From positions 19,434,888 to 19,498,887 of the forward strand of contig CM034406.1 of assembly GCA_019925095.2 (NCBI GenBank): a DNA stretch of 64,000 nt, given 5' to 3'. The DNA is from Dendrolimus kikuchii (taxonomy: Eukaryota > Arthropoda > Insecta > Lepidoptera > Lasiocampidae). This document shows positions 44,008 to 52,731 of the stretch, piece by piece (position 1 is the first letter of the stretch; each line of letters begins with the position of its first letter). Position numbers and translations under genes: made by a program. Below the pieces are notes generated by a model, which was not told the origin of the DNA, searched no databases, and saw only the letters and a program-made list of their open reading frames with translations.

Positions 44008-44466
44008 TGTTACGAGTTGCAGGACTCTGTTGGAGTTTATTAGAACTATACAAACACGTATAACACAGGTACAAATATAACCGAGCGCAATAAGTCCAAA
44101 TGTAATGCAGAAGATCGTAATTCAAATACACGCGCAAAGTCCGTCACTAAATAGATTGCCGAATGTACACGAGTCTTGCTTCGCTTGTGGTTATCGCTCG
44201 ACTGACCCATCTCTCGATTGAGGCATTGCTTTATACTGCACAGATGCAATATGTCTGCCCGGCCGCGTGGACCGAATTTCCTAGAATCAGTCCAACACAC
44301 CTAGCTAATGACTGCCGTAAAGATTACAATACACAATGGGCTGATTTTCTAATCAAAAATTTTAAACACAAACTAAACAAAAGAAGTCAAAATGCCGATG
44401 GTAATAAAGTGTGTTTTTACGGTATGCAGGTGTGAATTTGCCTTTGTCGGCACCTAGGTCGTAACA
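44008..44466 (-). mobile_element. Solo LTR (family L) with 4-bp target duplication
   Basis: TGTTACGAGTTGC at the left, GTCGTAACA at the right, flanked by atac at 44004-44007 and 44467-44470. A short duplication plus TG/CA ends fits an LTR retrotransposon integrase product; superfamily not determined. Confidence 0.88.
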
Positions 44467-44539
44467 ATACATATATTATAAAATTTTAAACATGCCGTGT
44501 CTGTACATTGGAGCTATTAAAACAAAACATCTGAAAATA

Positions 44540-45030
44540 CTACTTAAAAAAAGGATAACACGATGAAATTTCCTGTACATGTTTTGTCTGTTTGTCGGTA
44601 TGTTCGGGATTAACGTAAAAACTATTAGGCCGATTTCGAAGCGGTTTTCGCTGATCGACAGTAAATTCTTACACTTAAATTCTGCGCTAATTTTTAGCCT
44701 GGGAATCCCGCGGGAATTTTTCTGGGAATGATTTAAAATGACCAGACTAAAAAAAACATTAGCATTCCAATGTGATTTTTTCACTGATCGATAGCAAATT
44801 TTATGAAATGAAATGTCTGATATTTTTTATCCCGGGAGTCCCGCGGAAATTTTCCCGGGGGCCATTTGGAGTTGTTCAGGTGCATAACATTTAGCTTATT
44901 TTGACACAGATTTCACTAAAACGATAGTTAGCATATTTTATTTAAATGCTGCGGTACTTTGTATCCCGCGAATCCCGCAGGTATTTCAAATCAAGCGTGG
45001 GCGAAGTTTTATTTTTCTATTTATAAAGAT
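44540..45030 (-). mobile_element. Helitron-like repeat with internal repetition
   Basis: Three related segments carry cccgcggg/cccgcgaa words with catttagctt-type spacing (near 44700, 44830, 44965). 5' wording ctatttataaagat is at the right; 3' end not identified. Confidence 0.45.
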
Positions 45031-45081
45031 ACATACATACATACATAACTTCACGCCAGTTCCCTTGCGGGGTAGGCACGA
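45031..45081 (-). mobile_element. RTE-clade LINE copy 15 (51 bp stub)
   Basis: (TACA)n tail plus cttcacgccagttccc; cut at gtaggcacga where mariner-associated DNA begins. Confidence 0.85.
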
Positions 45082-45113
45082 AAACTGAGCAAACTAGCAA
45101 GTTATTATTTTTA

Positions 45114-46166
45114 TTATATCTTTTCAAAATAGTTTCCGTTCACATCAATACATCGCTGCATTCGATAGAACCACCGAGAAAAGCACTTTGCCCACTCGTC
45201 CTTAGGGGTCTCTTCGATGGCCTTCTGGAACGCAGCCACTGCTTCCTTGGCGTCCATAAAATGTTTTCCTCGAAGTTTTTCTTTTATTTTCGGGAATAAA
45301 TAAAAATTGCAAGGTGCGAGGTCGGGGCTATATGGCGGGTGACCCAGCAATTCCACGTCTGACGACGCCAAATAGTCGATCGTTCGCCCGGCGGTGTGCG
45401 AGGAGGCGTTGTCGTGGTGAAGGAGGATCCTACTGCGAGGTCGTTTCTCTCGAACTTTTTCCAAGACAAGTGGCAAACATTTGTTAGTATACCACTCTGC
45501 AGTAACTGACTTTTGATCTTCTAAAACAATTGTCGCATAATGACCGGTCCTTCCGAAGAATGAGGCCACCATATTTTTTCCTACACTTCGACCTCTCTTC
45601 AATTTAGTTGGCAACTCCTCGGAAGGAAACACCCACTGAGCAGATTGTCTTTTGGTTTCCGGATCATAGCAATAAATCCAGCTTTCGTCACCCGTAAGTA
45701 TGTCGAACACAGCTTTTGAGTCACCTCCGTTAAATCTTTGTATCATTTCACGGCACCAATCAACACGACGGAGTTTTTGGGCCTCAGTCAAATAATGAGG
45801 TATACACCGGGCACAAAGCTTCCTAACGGCTAAATGTTTGTGGAGGATTTTGTGCACTTGAGTCATACCGATGCCTAAACTTGTCCGAATCTGCTGATAG
45901 GTTACTCTTGGATCAGTCTCTATCATACACCGCACAACACTGATGTTATCTTCAGTCGTCGCCGTAGAAGGCCGTCCCTCACGCAGAGCATCATTGAGAT
46001 TGGTGCGACCACGTTTAAACTCATTAAACCAGTTATAAACAGTAGCCCGAGAAGGGGCTTCATCGTGAAAGGCCAATCGAAGTCTGTCATAACATTCTTG
46101 TTGACTTAAATGACATCGAAAGTCATAAAAAATCATAGTACGAAAATTTTCTCGCGTTAAATTCAT
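45114..46166 (-). CDS. Mariner transposase, full length, third catalytic Asp replaced by Asn
   Basis: An intact 350-residue frame of usual mariner length. N-terminal paired-like DNA-binding region: first helix-turn-helix within about residues 5-50 (LSQQECYDRL...RATVYNWFNEF), linker REGRPSTA (62-69), second HTH (QQIRTSLGIGMTQVHKIL). Catalytic domain: TGDESWIYCYDPE (first Asp 160), ILLHHDNASSHTA (second Asp 252), HPPYSPDLAPCNFYLF, where position 287, 34 residues between, is Asn (codon AAT) instead of the expected Asp. Members of this insect group, often mislabelled SETMAR-like because of the primate fusion gene, normally have Asp here. Terminal inverted repeats could not be recognised; the right flank abuts an RTE stub. 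A single-base change, otherwise undamaged. Confidence 0.93.
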   Translation of the reverse strand: MNLTRENFRTMIFYDFRCHLSQQECYDRLRLAFHDEAPSRATVYNWFNEFKRGRTNLNDALREGRPSTATTEDNISVVRCMIETDPRVTYQQIRTSLGIGMTQVHKILHKHLAVRKLCARCIPHYLTEAQKLRRVDWCREMIQRFNGGDSKAVFDILTGDESWIYCYDPETKRQSAQWVFPSEELPTKLKRGRSVGKNMVASFFGRTGHYATIVLEDQKSVTAEWYTNKCLPLVLEKVREKRPRSRILLHHDNASSHTAGRTIDYLASSDVELLGHPPYSPDLAPCNFYLFPKIKEKLRGKHFMDAKEAVAAFQKAIEETPKDEWAKCFSRWFYRMQRCIDVNGNYFEKI

Positions 46167-46528
46167 ACTGGCGTGACACAGACAAATTTCAATTTGCCGC
46201 CAAATCGTAAAACAAATGACAAATGAATGAAATTAGTACTCAATAATATTAGCAAAGAGTTCTATTTTCAAAATTTAAACTTATTTTTTTATTATATTTT
46301 TATAAAAGTGGCCCTATTCTAAAAATTATCAGTGTCGCCCTCATATGTTTACTTATCTATATCTATATTTATACATTATTTATATATTCACAAATATATA
46401 CTAAATGTTGTTTTATTGCGTTCATTTACTCTTTTCACTATCATAAGGCAAAATTCCATAAAGTTCTCATACAGTACTATGTTTGAGCAATGTGTTTAGT
46501 TCAAAAATAAAAACTTAAAAAAAAAAAA
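46167..46528. other. Mariner flank and unassigned AT-rich DNA
   Basis: The region just upstream of the transposase ATG probably holds the element's 5' end (to about 46345, gtggccctattctaaaaat), but no matching inverted repeat was seen at the other side. Confidence 0.4.
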
Positions 46529-46698
46529 GATCGTGTACTAGCAGAAGGTGATGTCAGGAGCCTTAAGAACAGACGAGCGTGCATGACGAGAGTTATGAAT
46601 GTCAAAGAGGCAAGTGAGGTGTGTAAGAACAAGCCTGAATGGCGCTCTGTTGTTCGCGCCTACCCCGCAAGGGAACTGGCGTGAAGTTATGTATGTAT
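46529..46698 (+). mobile_element. RTE-clade LINE copy 16
   Basis: 3' end with (ATGT)n tail, 147 bp upstream of exon 2. Confidence 0.92.
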
Positions 46699-46845
46699 AC
46701 AAAAAGTTACATACAAAAATTATACACTATTAGTGATGTACAAATGTGAGCTAAACCCTAAAAGAGTTTTGGCGTCAGAGTTTCTTCCAAATGTTACAAG
46801 GCGAAGGTGAAATATATTATTCTTCTATTCTCTTCTTATTTCCAG

Positions 46846-47006
46846 ATATCCAGACCTTGCACGAGCAGGTCGGTTGTCGAGCCCGAGGAATCAGTTGTAA
46901 GCGTTTATACAACTCTGCCTACGACACAAGGCACCAACTCACCCCTGGACGTATACCATCAGATCGCTAACAATATTGCTGAAAGAATAACATCGCCAAT
47001 TTACCG
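46846..47006 (+). CDS. Exon 2 of the three-exon gene
   Basis: Preceded by a long pyrimidine tract and acceptor (ttctcttcttatttccag) and followed by donor CG|GTAATC at 47007. Encodes ISRPCTSRSVVEPEESVVSV, YTTLPTTQGTNSPLDVYHQI and ANNIAERITSPIY plus two bases of an Arg codon. Rich in Ser/Thr/Pro with a short amphipathic stretch (DVYHQIANNIAERI). 161 nt, phase 0 in, phase 2 out. A family B SINE begins only 15 bp into the following intron. Confidence 0.65.
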
Positions 47007-47020
47007 GTAATCAAAACACA

Positions 47021-47315
47021 TTTTTTTTATTGCAGGAGTTCAGCAGACAGGCAGACGACCTGATGGAAAGCGGTTACCATCGCCTATGGACATTTACAAC
47101 ACCAAAGGTGCTACAAATGCGCTGCTGCTCTCTTAAAAGAGACTGGATCCTGGTCACTAATGAACATAACACAAGGTTGTTATAGCGGCATACTCTAGAC
47201 CAGGGGTGGTCGCCATCCAGTCGGGCAAATGCCCTACCACCTGGTTGTGGGTTGTTTAGTTGCCTCTTACGACAGGCCGCAGGAAATTGTATTCTTTCTC
47301 CGTTCCTGCACGGAA
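47021..47315 (-). mobile_element. SINE-like element family B
   Basis: Reverse copy with small deletions; adjoins the exon 2 donor. Confidence 0.92.
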
Positions 47316-47337
47316 AAAAACATACAAATTTTTTAAT

Positions 47338-47560
47338 TTTTTTATTGCATGAGTTCAGCAAACAGCAGACGACCCACCTGATGGAAAGCGGTTACCATCG
47401 CCTATGGACATTTGCGACACTAAAGGTGCTACAAAGGCGGACAAAGAATACCAATTCCTGCGTCCAGGCGACCTGTCGTAACAGATGACAAAACCACCCA
47501 TAGCCAGGTGGTAAAGTATTGACTGGATGGCTACCACCCCTGATCTAGAGCAGTGTTCCG
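47338..47560 (-). mobile_element. SINE-like element family B, rearranged
   Basis: tttattgcatgagttcagc, then after ctaaaggtgctacaaa it jumps to head sequence in the opposite sense (ggcggacaaagaatacc...). Two fused partial copies. Confidence 0.7.
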
Positions 47561-47650
47561 CAAGCTTTTTGTGTTCAAGGTATATCTAGGAAAACGAAAT
47601 TTTTTGGAGGTACACCACAAATAAAAAACATTTTTTAAGTAATATTAATC

Positions 47651-47794
47651 ATACATACATACATAACTTCACGCCAGTTCCCTTGCGGGGTAGGCACGAA
47701 CAACAGAGCGCCATTTAGGCTTATTCTTACACACCTCACTTGCTTCTTTGACATTCATAACTCTTGTCATGCACGCTTGTCTGTTCTTAAGGCT
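47651..47794 (-). mobile_element. RTE-clade LINE copy 17
   Basis: 3' end only; faces copy 18 in inverted orientation 77 bp away. Confidence 0.9.
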
Positions 47795-47870
47795 AAAACA
47801 TTTATTTATTATTAATCAACAAACGCAAAGTTTAAATTGCAGCATAACCTGTACCTAGTACACCTTCTGC

Positions 47871-48041
47871 TGTGTACTAGCAGAAGGTGATGTCAGGAGC
47901 CTTAAGACCAGACGAGCGTGCATGACAAGGGTTATGAATGTCAAAGAAGCAAGTGAGGTGTGTAAGAATAAGCCTAAATGGCGCTCTGTTGATCGTGCCT
48001 ACGCCGCAAGGGAACTAGCGTGAAGTTATGTATGTATGTAT
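47871..48041 (+). mobile_element. RTE-clade LINE copy 18
   Basis: 3' end with (ATGT)n tail. Confidence 0.92.
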
Positions 48042-48262
48042 AAGTATATGATTAAGTGTAACTGCTGGATACCGCATTGTAGGCAGTTTGGGCTTAAATG
48101 ACATTCAACTACAGGATATTGAAAGTATAATGACCGCTGGCACGTTTGACATGTTTGTCATCAGGCATGAGTCATCGATAAAGGTCAACCATGATTTACT
48201 ACAGGGTTTTCCCCATGCAGGTACTTCGCCAAATCCGTTTCTTAACAAGGGGTATATTATAC

Positions 48263-49299
48263 TGTTACGACCTGAATGCCGACAAAAGACAAATTCACAC
48301 CTGCATCTGTAGAAATAAATTTTATTACCTCTTTGCCATTTGGACTTCTTTAGTTTACTTTGTGTTTAAAATTTGTAATTAGAAAAACAGCCCATTGTGT
48401 ATTGTAATCTTTTATGATAGTCATTAGTCAGGTGTGATTCTAAGAAATTCAGCCCACGCGGACGAGAGACATCGAACTGCACAAATACAGTAAGTATTTG
48501 TGAAGTTCGAAGCAATGCCCTAATGGAGAGATCGTTAGTCTAGCGATAGCCACAAGCGAAGCAAGACGTTAGTGACGGACTTTGCTCGTGTGAATGAATC
48601 GTGCATTACGTTTGGACTGGTTGTGTACAGTTATATTTGTACCGGTGTTATAGCGGGAGCGTGAGCGGACATCTTTGCTCCGCTCCCGCCAAAGGAGGAC
48701 GCGCCGATGCCGGAGGGCGGATTTCGACCTTCGGCCACCGTAAGCGGACGGCACGGGTGGGGCCCCTTGGGGTATAGGGGTTCTCACTCACCCGCATATG
48801 CCGTCGAGATGAGAGCGCGAGTGTTCCGCGCGCGCTCATCTCTCCTCCCGTGGGGCGCGTTACAGACCGCCCCACGCCAAAGAGAGCATGATGATGCCGG
48901 AGGATGAGTCCCCGGCAATGGAAGAGGCCTCGTGAGGGGGGCCCACGCCTGCCAGGGCTGCGGAGAGGCTAGGTCATATACCCGTAGCCCTGGCATAAGG
49001 CGAAGGACGGAACACCCAGGGGTTTTAGTGGGTATCCCTAACCGGGGGTGGCAACAGCATGGCACCAGTTCTGACTGGGCATGCTGGTGCCACCCCCGAT
49101 CTGGCGAATCCCACACACAGGTCGCGAATATCCCCCCAAGGTTCTGCCCTTGTCGCGGCTTATGGTCCTCAAGCGGATTTACCCTGGCTAAAAAAAAAAT
49201 TAAAAAAAAATGTACCGGTGTTATACGTGTTTGTATAGTTCTAATAAATTCTATAATAATTCTAACGGCATTTTAATTCGAGTCCCGTAACTCGTAACA
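48263..49299 (+). mobile_element. Solo LTR (family L) interrupted by an R1-like LINE
   Basis: TGTTACGACCTGAATGCC start and AACTCGTAACA end. Near-duplication atac/agac flanks it. The LTR halves (48263-48652, 49211-49299) rejoin to the family sequence when the LINE and one duplicate are removed. Confidence 0.88.
48653..49210 (+). mobile_element. R1-like LINE, 5'-truncated, nested in LTR, 15-bp target duplication
   Basis: tgtaccggtgttata lies at 48638-48652 and 49211-49225. The insert begins in the basic C-terminal codons (gcgggagcgtgagcggac) of ORF2 and continues through the complete 3' UTR to an A-rich tail. It supplies the 3' end missing from the copy at 10141-13524. Confidence 0.95.
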
Positions 49300-49440
49300 A
49301 GACTACGACTACACTATTGAAGAATATCTCCATGATAAACTGCATTTATGTTGCTTGCTTTGGTTTCTTATTAACTTGCTTTAGAATCTTGTAATTTGTT
49401 TTAGTTAATATTTAAAAAAAATTCTGTTATAATAATAAAT

Positions 49441-49548
49441 ATTAGTGGTCGCCCGTGGTTGAAATTCGACCATAATAATTAATGTCAAAGACTATCTATG
49501 ATCACAGATTTTGCCAAAGCTACACTGTTAATTTGACTTTTAATGTGA
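49441..49548 (+). repeat. Repeat family F
   Basis: gtggtcgcccgtggttgaaattcg start; ends in tg microsatellite. Confidence 0.7.
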
Positions 49549-49590
49549 GAGTGTGTGTGTGTGTGTGGGGGGGGGGGGGAGGGTGAGTGT
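49549..49590. repeat. (GT)n followed by a 13-bp G run
   Basis: gtgtgtgtgtgtgtgtg then uninterrupted G run. Confidence 0.95.
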
Positions 49591-49637
49591 GTAATTATGG
49601 TTACAAATGTGTCTGAGTGTGGGAGTACAATGTTTGG

Positions 49638-49932
49638 CAGTTAGGCCTTTAAGGCAGATCTTAGATTCAATGTAGTTTCTTCATTTTCATAAACCTATAT
49701 GTAGCACAGCTGAACTGCAGATTATCAGCTAATGCCATTCAACGGAGTTCTTGTGACAACTCAAAAGGCCACATTTGGCTTTACAGTTCACATTTCTCAC
49801 AAAGACACAAAAATTACTACTCAAAAACTATCAATATCCTACAACTATTGTTCATTTTAGAGTAATTTTACATATTTTTAGAAACTAAAACTGCACTACA
49901 CGACATCTCCTTTCAGTTCCCGCCAAAAACTC
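49638..49932 (-). mobile_element. SINE-like family C, extended tail variant
   Basis: Left ttaggcctttaaggcag tail, the extra segment, then body and ccgccaaaaact head. Confidence 0.87.
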
Positions 49933-49967
49933 AGAAACATATCATATAGATCACAATCATAGAGAGT

Positions 49968-50116
49968 ATGCCGCCATAACAACCCTGAGTGGCCAGGATT
50001 CAGTCTAGATTTAGAAAGGAGCACAGCACGTTGTTGTTACAAATGTCCATAGGCGATGGTAACCACTTTCCCTCAAGCTGTCTGCCTGTCTACTGAACTC
50101 GTGCAATAAAAAAATC
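49968..50116 (+). mobile_element. SINE-like element family B, old 5'-truncated copy
   Basis: gtatgccgccataacaaccc through gtgcaataaaaaaa, diverged. Lies 60 bp upstream of exon 3. Confidence 0.75.
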
Positions 50117-50176
50117 GTCAAAACAGGCTCATTTTGATAACTATTAAAACTGAAATAAAATGTTTTTAAATTTCAG

Positions 50177-50645
50177 ATTTTTGGGCATAGATCAGAATAA
50201 AACAGACGCGAAACTAACAAAGAAGCCTTGGGACAAAATTGAGATTTTGGACGAGCCTGAAGATGTCACTAAACCTGACCTTCCACCTGTCGACAACGAT
50301 ATCACAATTCCTCGGGACATAGAAGAGATCTCTCGCGGAGGATCTAGAAAAGGACCTAAGAAACCAGAGAAATTGACTCTATTTTCATCAGCCGATAAAA
50401 AACCGGAAAGGATTACATTATTTTCATCATATTTACCAGTGGAAAATCAAGAATCTAATGAGACTGGAATAGACGATGGTTTCTTTGATTTTGATGAAGG
50501 TAACGACGATGCGGTAACGCCAAGAGAAGGGGCGATCACGTTGCTTTTAGAGCTCATATCCAGTCTTTTTCAGTTAGTATGGGGTGGATTTTTGACTTTG
50601 CTCTTTCCCGCGCCTCCAGATAATACAGAATCAGAGAGTAGTTAA
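50177..50645 (+). CDS. Exon 3: C-terminal part with hydrophobic segment
   Basis: Acceptor tttttaaatttcag before 50177. The first base completes the Arg codon from exon 2, then FLGIDQNKTDAKLTKKPWDK and on to a TAA at 50643-50645. Features: an acidic/proline region (DEPEDVTKPDLPPVDND), a basic stretch (RGGSRKGPKKPEK), an imperfect internal repeat (KPEKLTLFSS and KPERITLFSS), a second acidic region (GIDDGFFDFDEGNDD), and a ~25-residue hydrophobic segment (ITLLLELISSLFQLVWGGFL and beyond) close to the C-terminus that could span or anchor in a membrane. Ends PDNTESESS. With the N-terminal signal-like exon this suggests a secretory-pathway protein with a C-terminal anchor. No family recognised. No AATAAA before the SINE at 50758. 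Confidence 0.68.
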
Positions 50646-50757
50646 TGCTTGTTCTTATAGTGATATAGAAGCTCTGTAAACTTCTGTAACAACTGCGTAA
50701 TAGGGATGTAAAGACATCTATTCATCAGTTAAGAGCGGATCAATCAAATTGAATTTT

Positions 50758-51039
50758 TATCCGTGCAGGAACGGAGGAAGAATACAATTTCCTGCGTCCG
50801 GGCGGCCTGTTGTCATTTGCCCGACTGGATGGCTACCACCCCTGATCTAAAGTATGTCGCCATAACAATCTTGATTTGTGTTCCGGCATTAGTGACCAGG
50901 CTCCAGTCTAACTTAAGAGAGCAGCAGCGCATTTGTAGCACTTTTGCTGTTGCAAATGTCTATAGGCGATGGTAACCGCTTTCCGTCAAGTGGGTCGTCT
51001 GCCTGGCTGCTGAGCTCCTGCAATAAAAAAATAAAAAAA
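50758..51039 (+). mobile_element. SINE-like element family B, internally deleted
   Basis: Head at 50760, about 45 bp deleted after ggcggcctgttg, ends cctgcaataaaaaaat. Provides the first AATAAA-like signal downstream of the exon 3 stop. Confidence 0.92.
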
Positions 51040-51213
51040 ATTGAATCAATTTGGTTCGGTTGAAAGGCATAGAACTAAACGGCTTCGACGGTATTCTTTT
51101 GCCGTAGAGGCTGTTTGCCTGTGGAACTCCCTCCCCTTGAAAATCAGACAAGCTACATCCATTTCTACTTTCAAACGCTTGATCAGTGACCATTATAAGT
51201 CCTTTAAATAAAA
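51040..51213 (+). pseudogene. LINE ORF2 C-terminal fragment
   Basis: Forward frame reads SFAVEAVCLWNSLPLKIRQA then ISTFKRLISDHYKSFK-stop (TAA 51199). The WNSLP..IR....FK block is the standard C-terminus of CR1/Jockey-type LINEs. Confidence 0.8.
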
Positions 51214-51302
51214 TTTGTTGCAGTAGATACATAGAGTTATATTCTTGTTCGCATGAAGGTATAAGTAATTTATATTATTATAATGTATTGAATTATCTAT
51301 AT

Positions 51303-51625
51303 GTAGTTTATAATAAAACTACGTTTCAACGATTTTAAGCGCGTGAATTTTATTTGATTTTGGATTTTCCGACGTTTCGGCCTCAGTGGCCGTGATCACG
51401 GATGACAAAGATGTCAACTGTCAACTAGTATTGTTAAAGTTTTATTTAGCCTACCGCCAACTTGTTAATTTTAATTATGTTTATGGTTTTTATTTACTCT
51501 ATGGTATCCTACTAAGCCTAATCTACGGCCACTGAAAAGTGGCCGAAACGTCGGAAAAACCAAAATTACACCCAAAAAAAAGTTACCGCGCTTAAAACCG
51601 TTGAAACGTAGTTTTATTATGTATA
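51303..51625. mobile_element. Family H fold-back element with ~90-bp inverted arms
   Basis: Left arm starts ataataaaactacgtttcaa and includes ccgacgtttcggcc; right arm has ggccgaaacgtcggaaaa, accgcgcttaaaaccgttga and ends gtagttttattatg. The centre resembles 19061-19133. Arms carry GAAACGTC next to CTGA, reminiscent of hammerhead cores in Penelope-like element terminal repeats. Confidence 0.75.
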
Positions 51626-51765
51626 CAAGTCGCGAAAACTTAAGAAAATATTATATATGTATGTGTTTTTTTATATTTTGTTTTTCTTTAATTACGATTG
51701 AATTAGTTTTAATTTAGTTAAACCACCAAATATTATTTAATTTTTCTTTTAAAGTCTCCTTGGAC

Positions 51766-51890
51766 ACCGGGTTGCCTGGAAGAGATCGCTATAAGCGATA
51801 AAGCCGCCCATTGTTCTAATGAAAATGTCTTCATATTAAATTGTCCAGGTTTAAGTAATGGTGAACAATAAAGAGTATTCATACATTCAT
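51766..51890 (+). mobile_element. LINE 3' UTR (family E)
   Basis: gggttgcctggaagagatcgc, gcgataaagccgccc and ggtgaacaataaagag. Confidence 0.8.
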
Positions 51891-52118
51891 TCATTCAGTT
51901 CACTTCGGTTGATTCATCCAAATTGAAAGACACAAATGAACCGTCTAATAGTTGAAAAAATACATACATAATATTTTTTATAGATTATAAAGTCAAATAG
52001 ACAGCCAATTACGATACGGTTTTTGGCAAATTCTACATTGAATTCTACCTGTATGTAGTTCTGGAAGAATAATACTAAAGAACGACAATTGCCTGGTAAA
52101 AAGTGTAACTCATAACAC

Positions 52119-52278
52119 ATACATACATAGCTTCACGCCAGTTCCCTTGCGGGGTAGGCACGAACAACGGAGCGGAATTCAGCCTTGTTCTTACACACCT
52201 CACTCGCTTCTTTGACATTCATAGCTCTTGTCATGCACGCTCGTCTGTTCTTAAGGCTCCTGACATCACCTTCTGCTA
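52119..52278 (-). mobile_element. RTE-clade LINE copy 19
   Basis: (TACA)n tail at the left, 3' end only. Confidence 0.92.
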
Positions 52279-52308
52279 TCAACTCATAACACACACTGTA
52301 ATTACAGT

Positions 52309-52347
52309 TGTAAGAAGAAGAACGGGCTGGCCGTTCTTCTTCTTACA
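52309..52347. repeat. 17-bp perfect inverted repeat, 5-bp loop
   Basis: Arms 52309-52325 and 52331-52347 (tgtaagaagaagaacgg and its complement) round gctgg. On transcription it would form a strong hairpin. Confidence 0.95.
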
Positions 52348-52517
52348 GACAATCTCAATTTAAATTTTCAATCAATGTCTTATAAAAATTTTTTTTTTAA
52401 ACTTAAATCAGTCATCAATTGAATTCTTAATTAATTACTTTTCATTCAACAATTTTATGACATTCAAAAGAAGCATATAAAACCTGTCAATTTATGACTG
52501 AAAAAATATGTTTTAAA

Positions 52518-52731
52518 CTAGCTGTGCTCACGACGTCGTCTGCGTGGAATTTGCTTTCAAAACTCTCCGATTTTGAAACATTATTCATTGGTGCTCCGCT
52601 CCTATTGGTCTTAGCGTGATGATATATAGCCTTCTTCGATAAATGGGCTATCCAACACTGAAAGAATTTTTCAAATCAGACCAGTAGTTTCTGAGATTAG
52701 CGCGTTCAATCAAACAATATTAGTATATTTG
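52518..52731 (-). mobile_element. Non-autonomous Helitron
   Basis: ctag with gctgtgctcacgacgtcg, then the family wording to aatattagtata. Confidence 0.82.

Larger units (their letters stand above)
21430..50645 (+). other. Gene span: three-exon predicted secreted or membrane protein
   Basis: Inferred gene with exon 1 (21457-21492 coding), a 25.4-kb intron, exon 2 (46846-47006), a 3.2-kb intron and exon 3 (50177-50645). Phases agree: exon 1 ends on a codon boundary and exon 2 continues in phase 0; exon 2 ends with two bases (CG) and exon 3 supplies the third (A). The sum is 666 nt, 221 residues plus stop. Nearly all of intron 1 is transposon sequence. Extra exons inside intron 1 cannot be excluded. 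Confidence 0.5.

Noticed and set aside
43258..44466. Complete LTR retrotransposon or endogenous retrovirus
   Set aside because: The two LTRs are in opposite orientation and the 322 bp between them has no gag, pol or env coding sequence.
45031..46345. Mariner terminal inverted repeats
   Set aside because: I compared the sequence outside the ORF on both sides and found no convincing matching ends, so no element boundaries are claimed.
46807..46845. MKYIILLFSSYFQ as a signal peptide start for exon 2
   Set aside because: This segment is the branch/pyrimidine tract of a strong splice acceptor ending in ttatttccag; translation from it would be coincidental, though an alternative start cannot be fully excluded.
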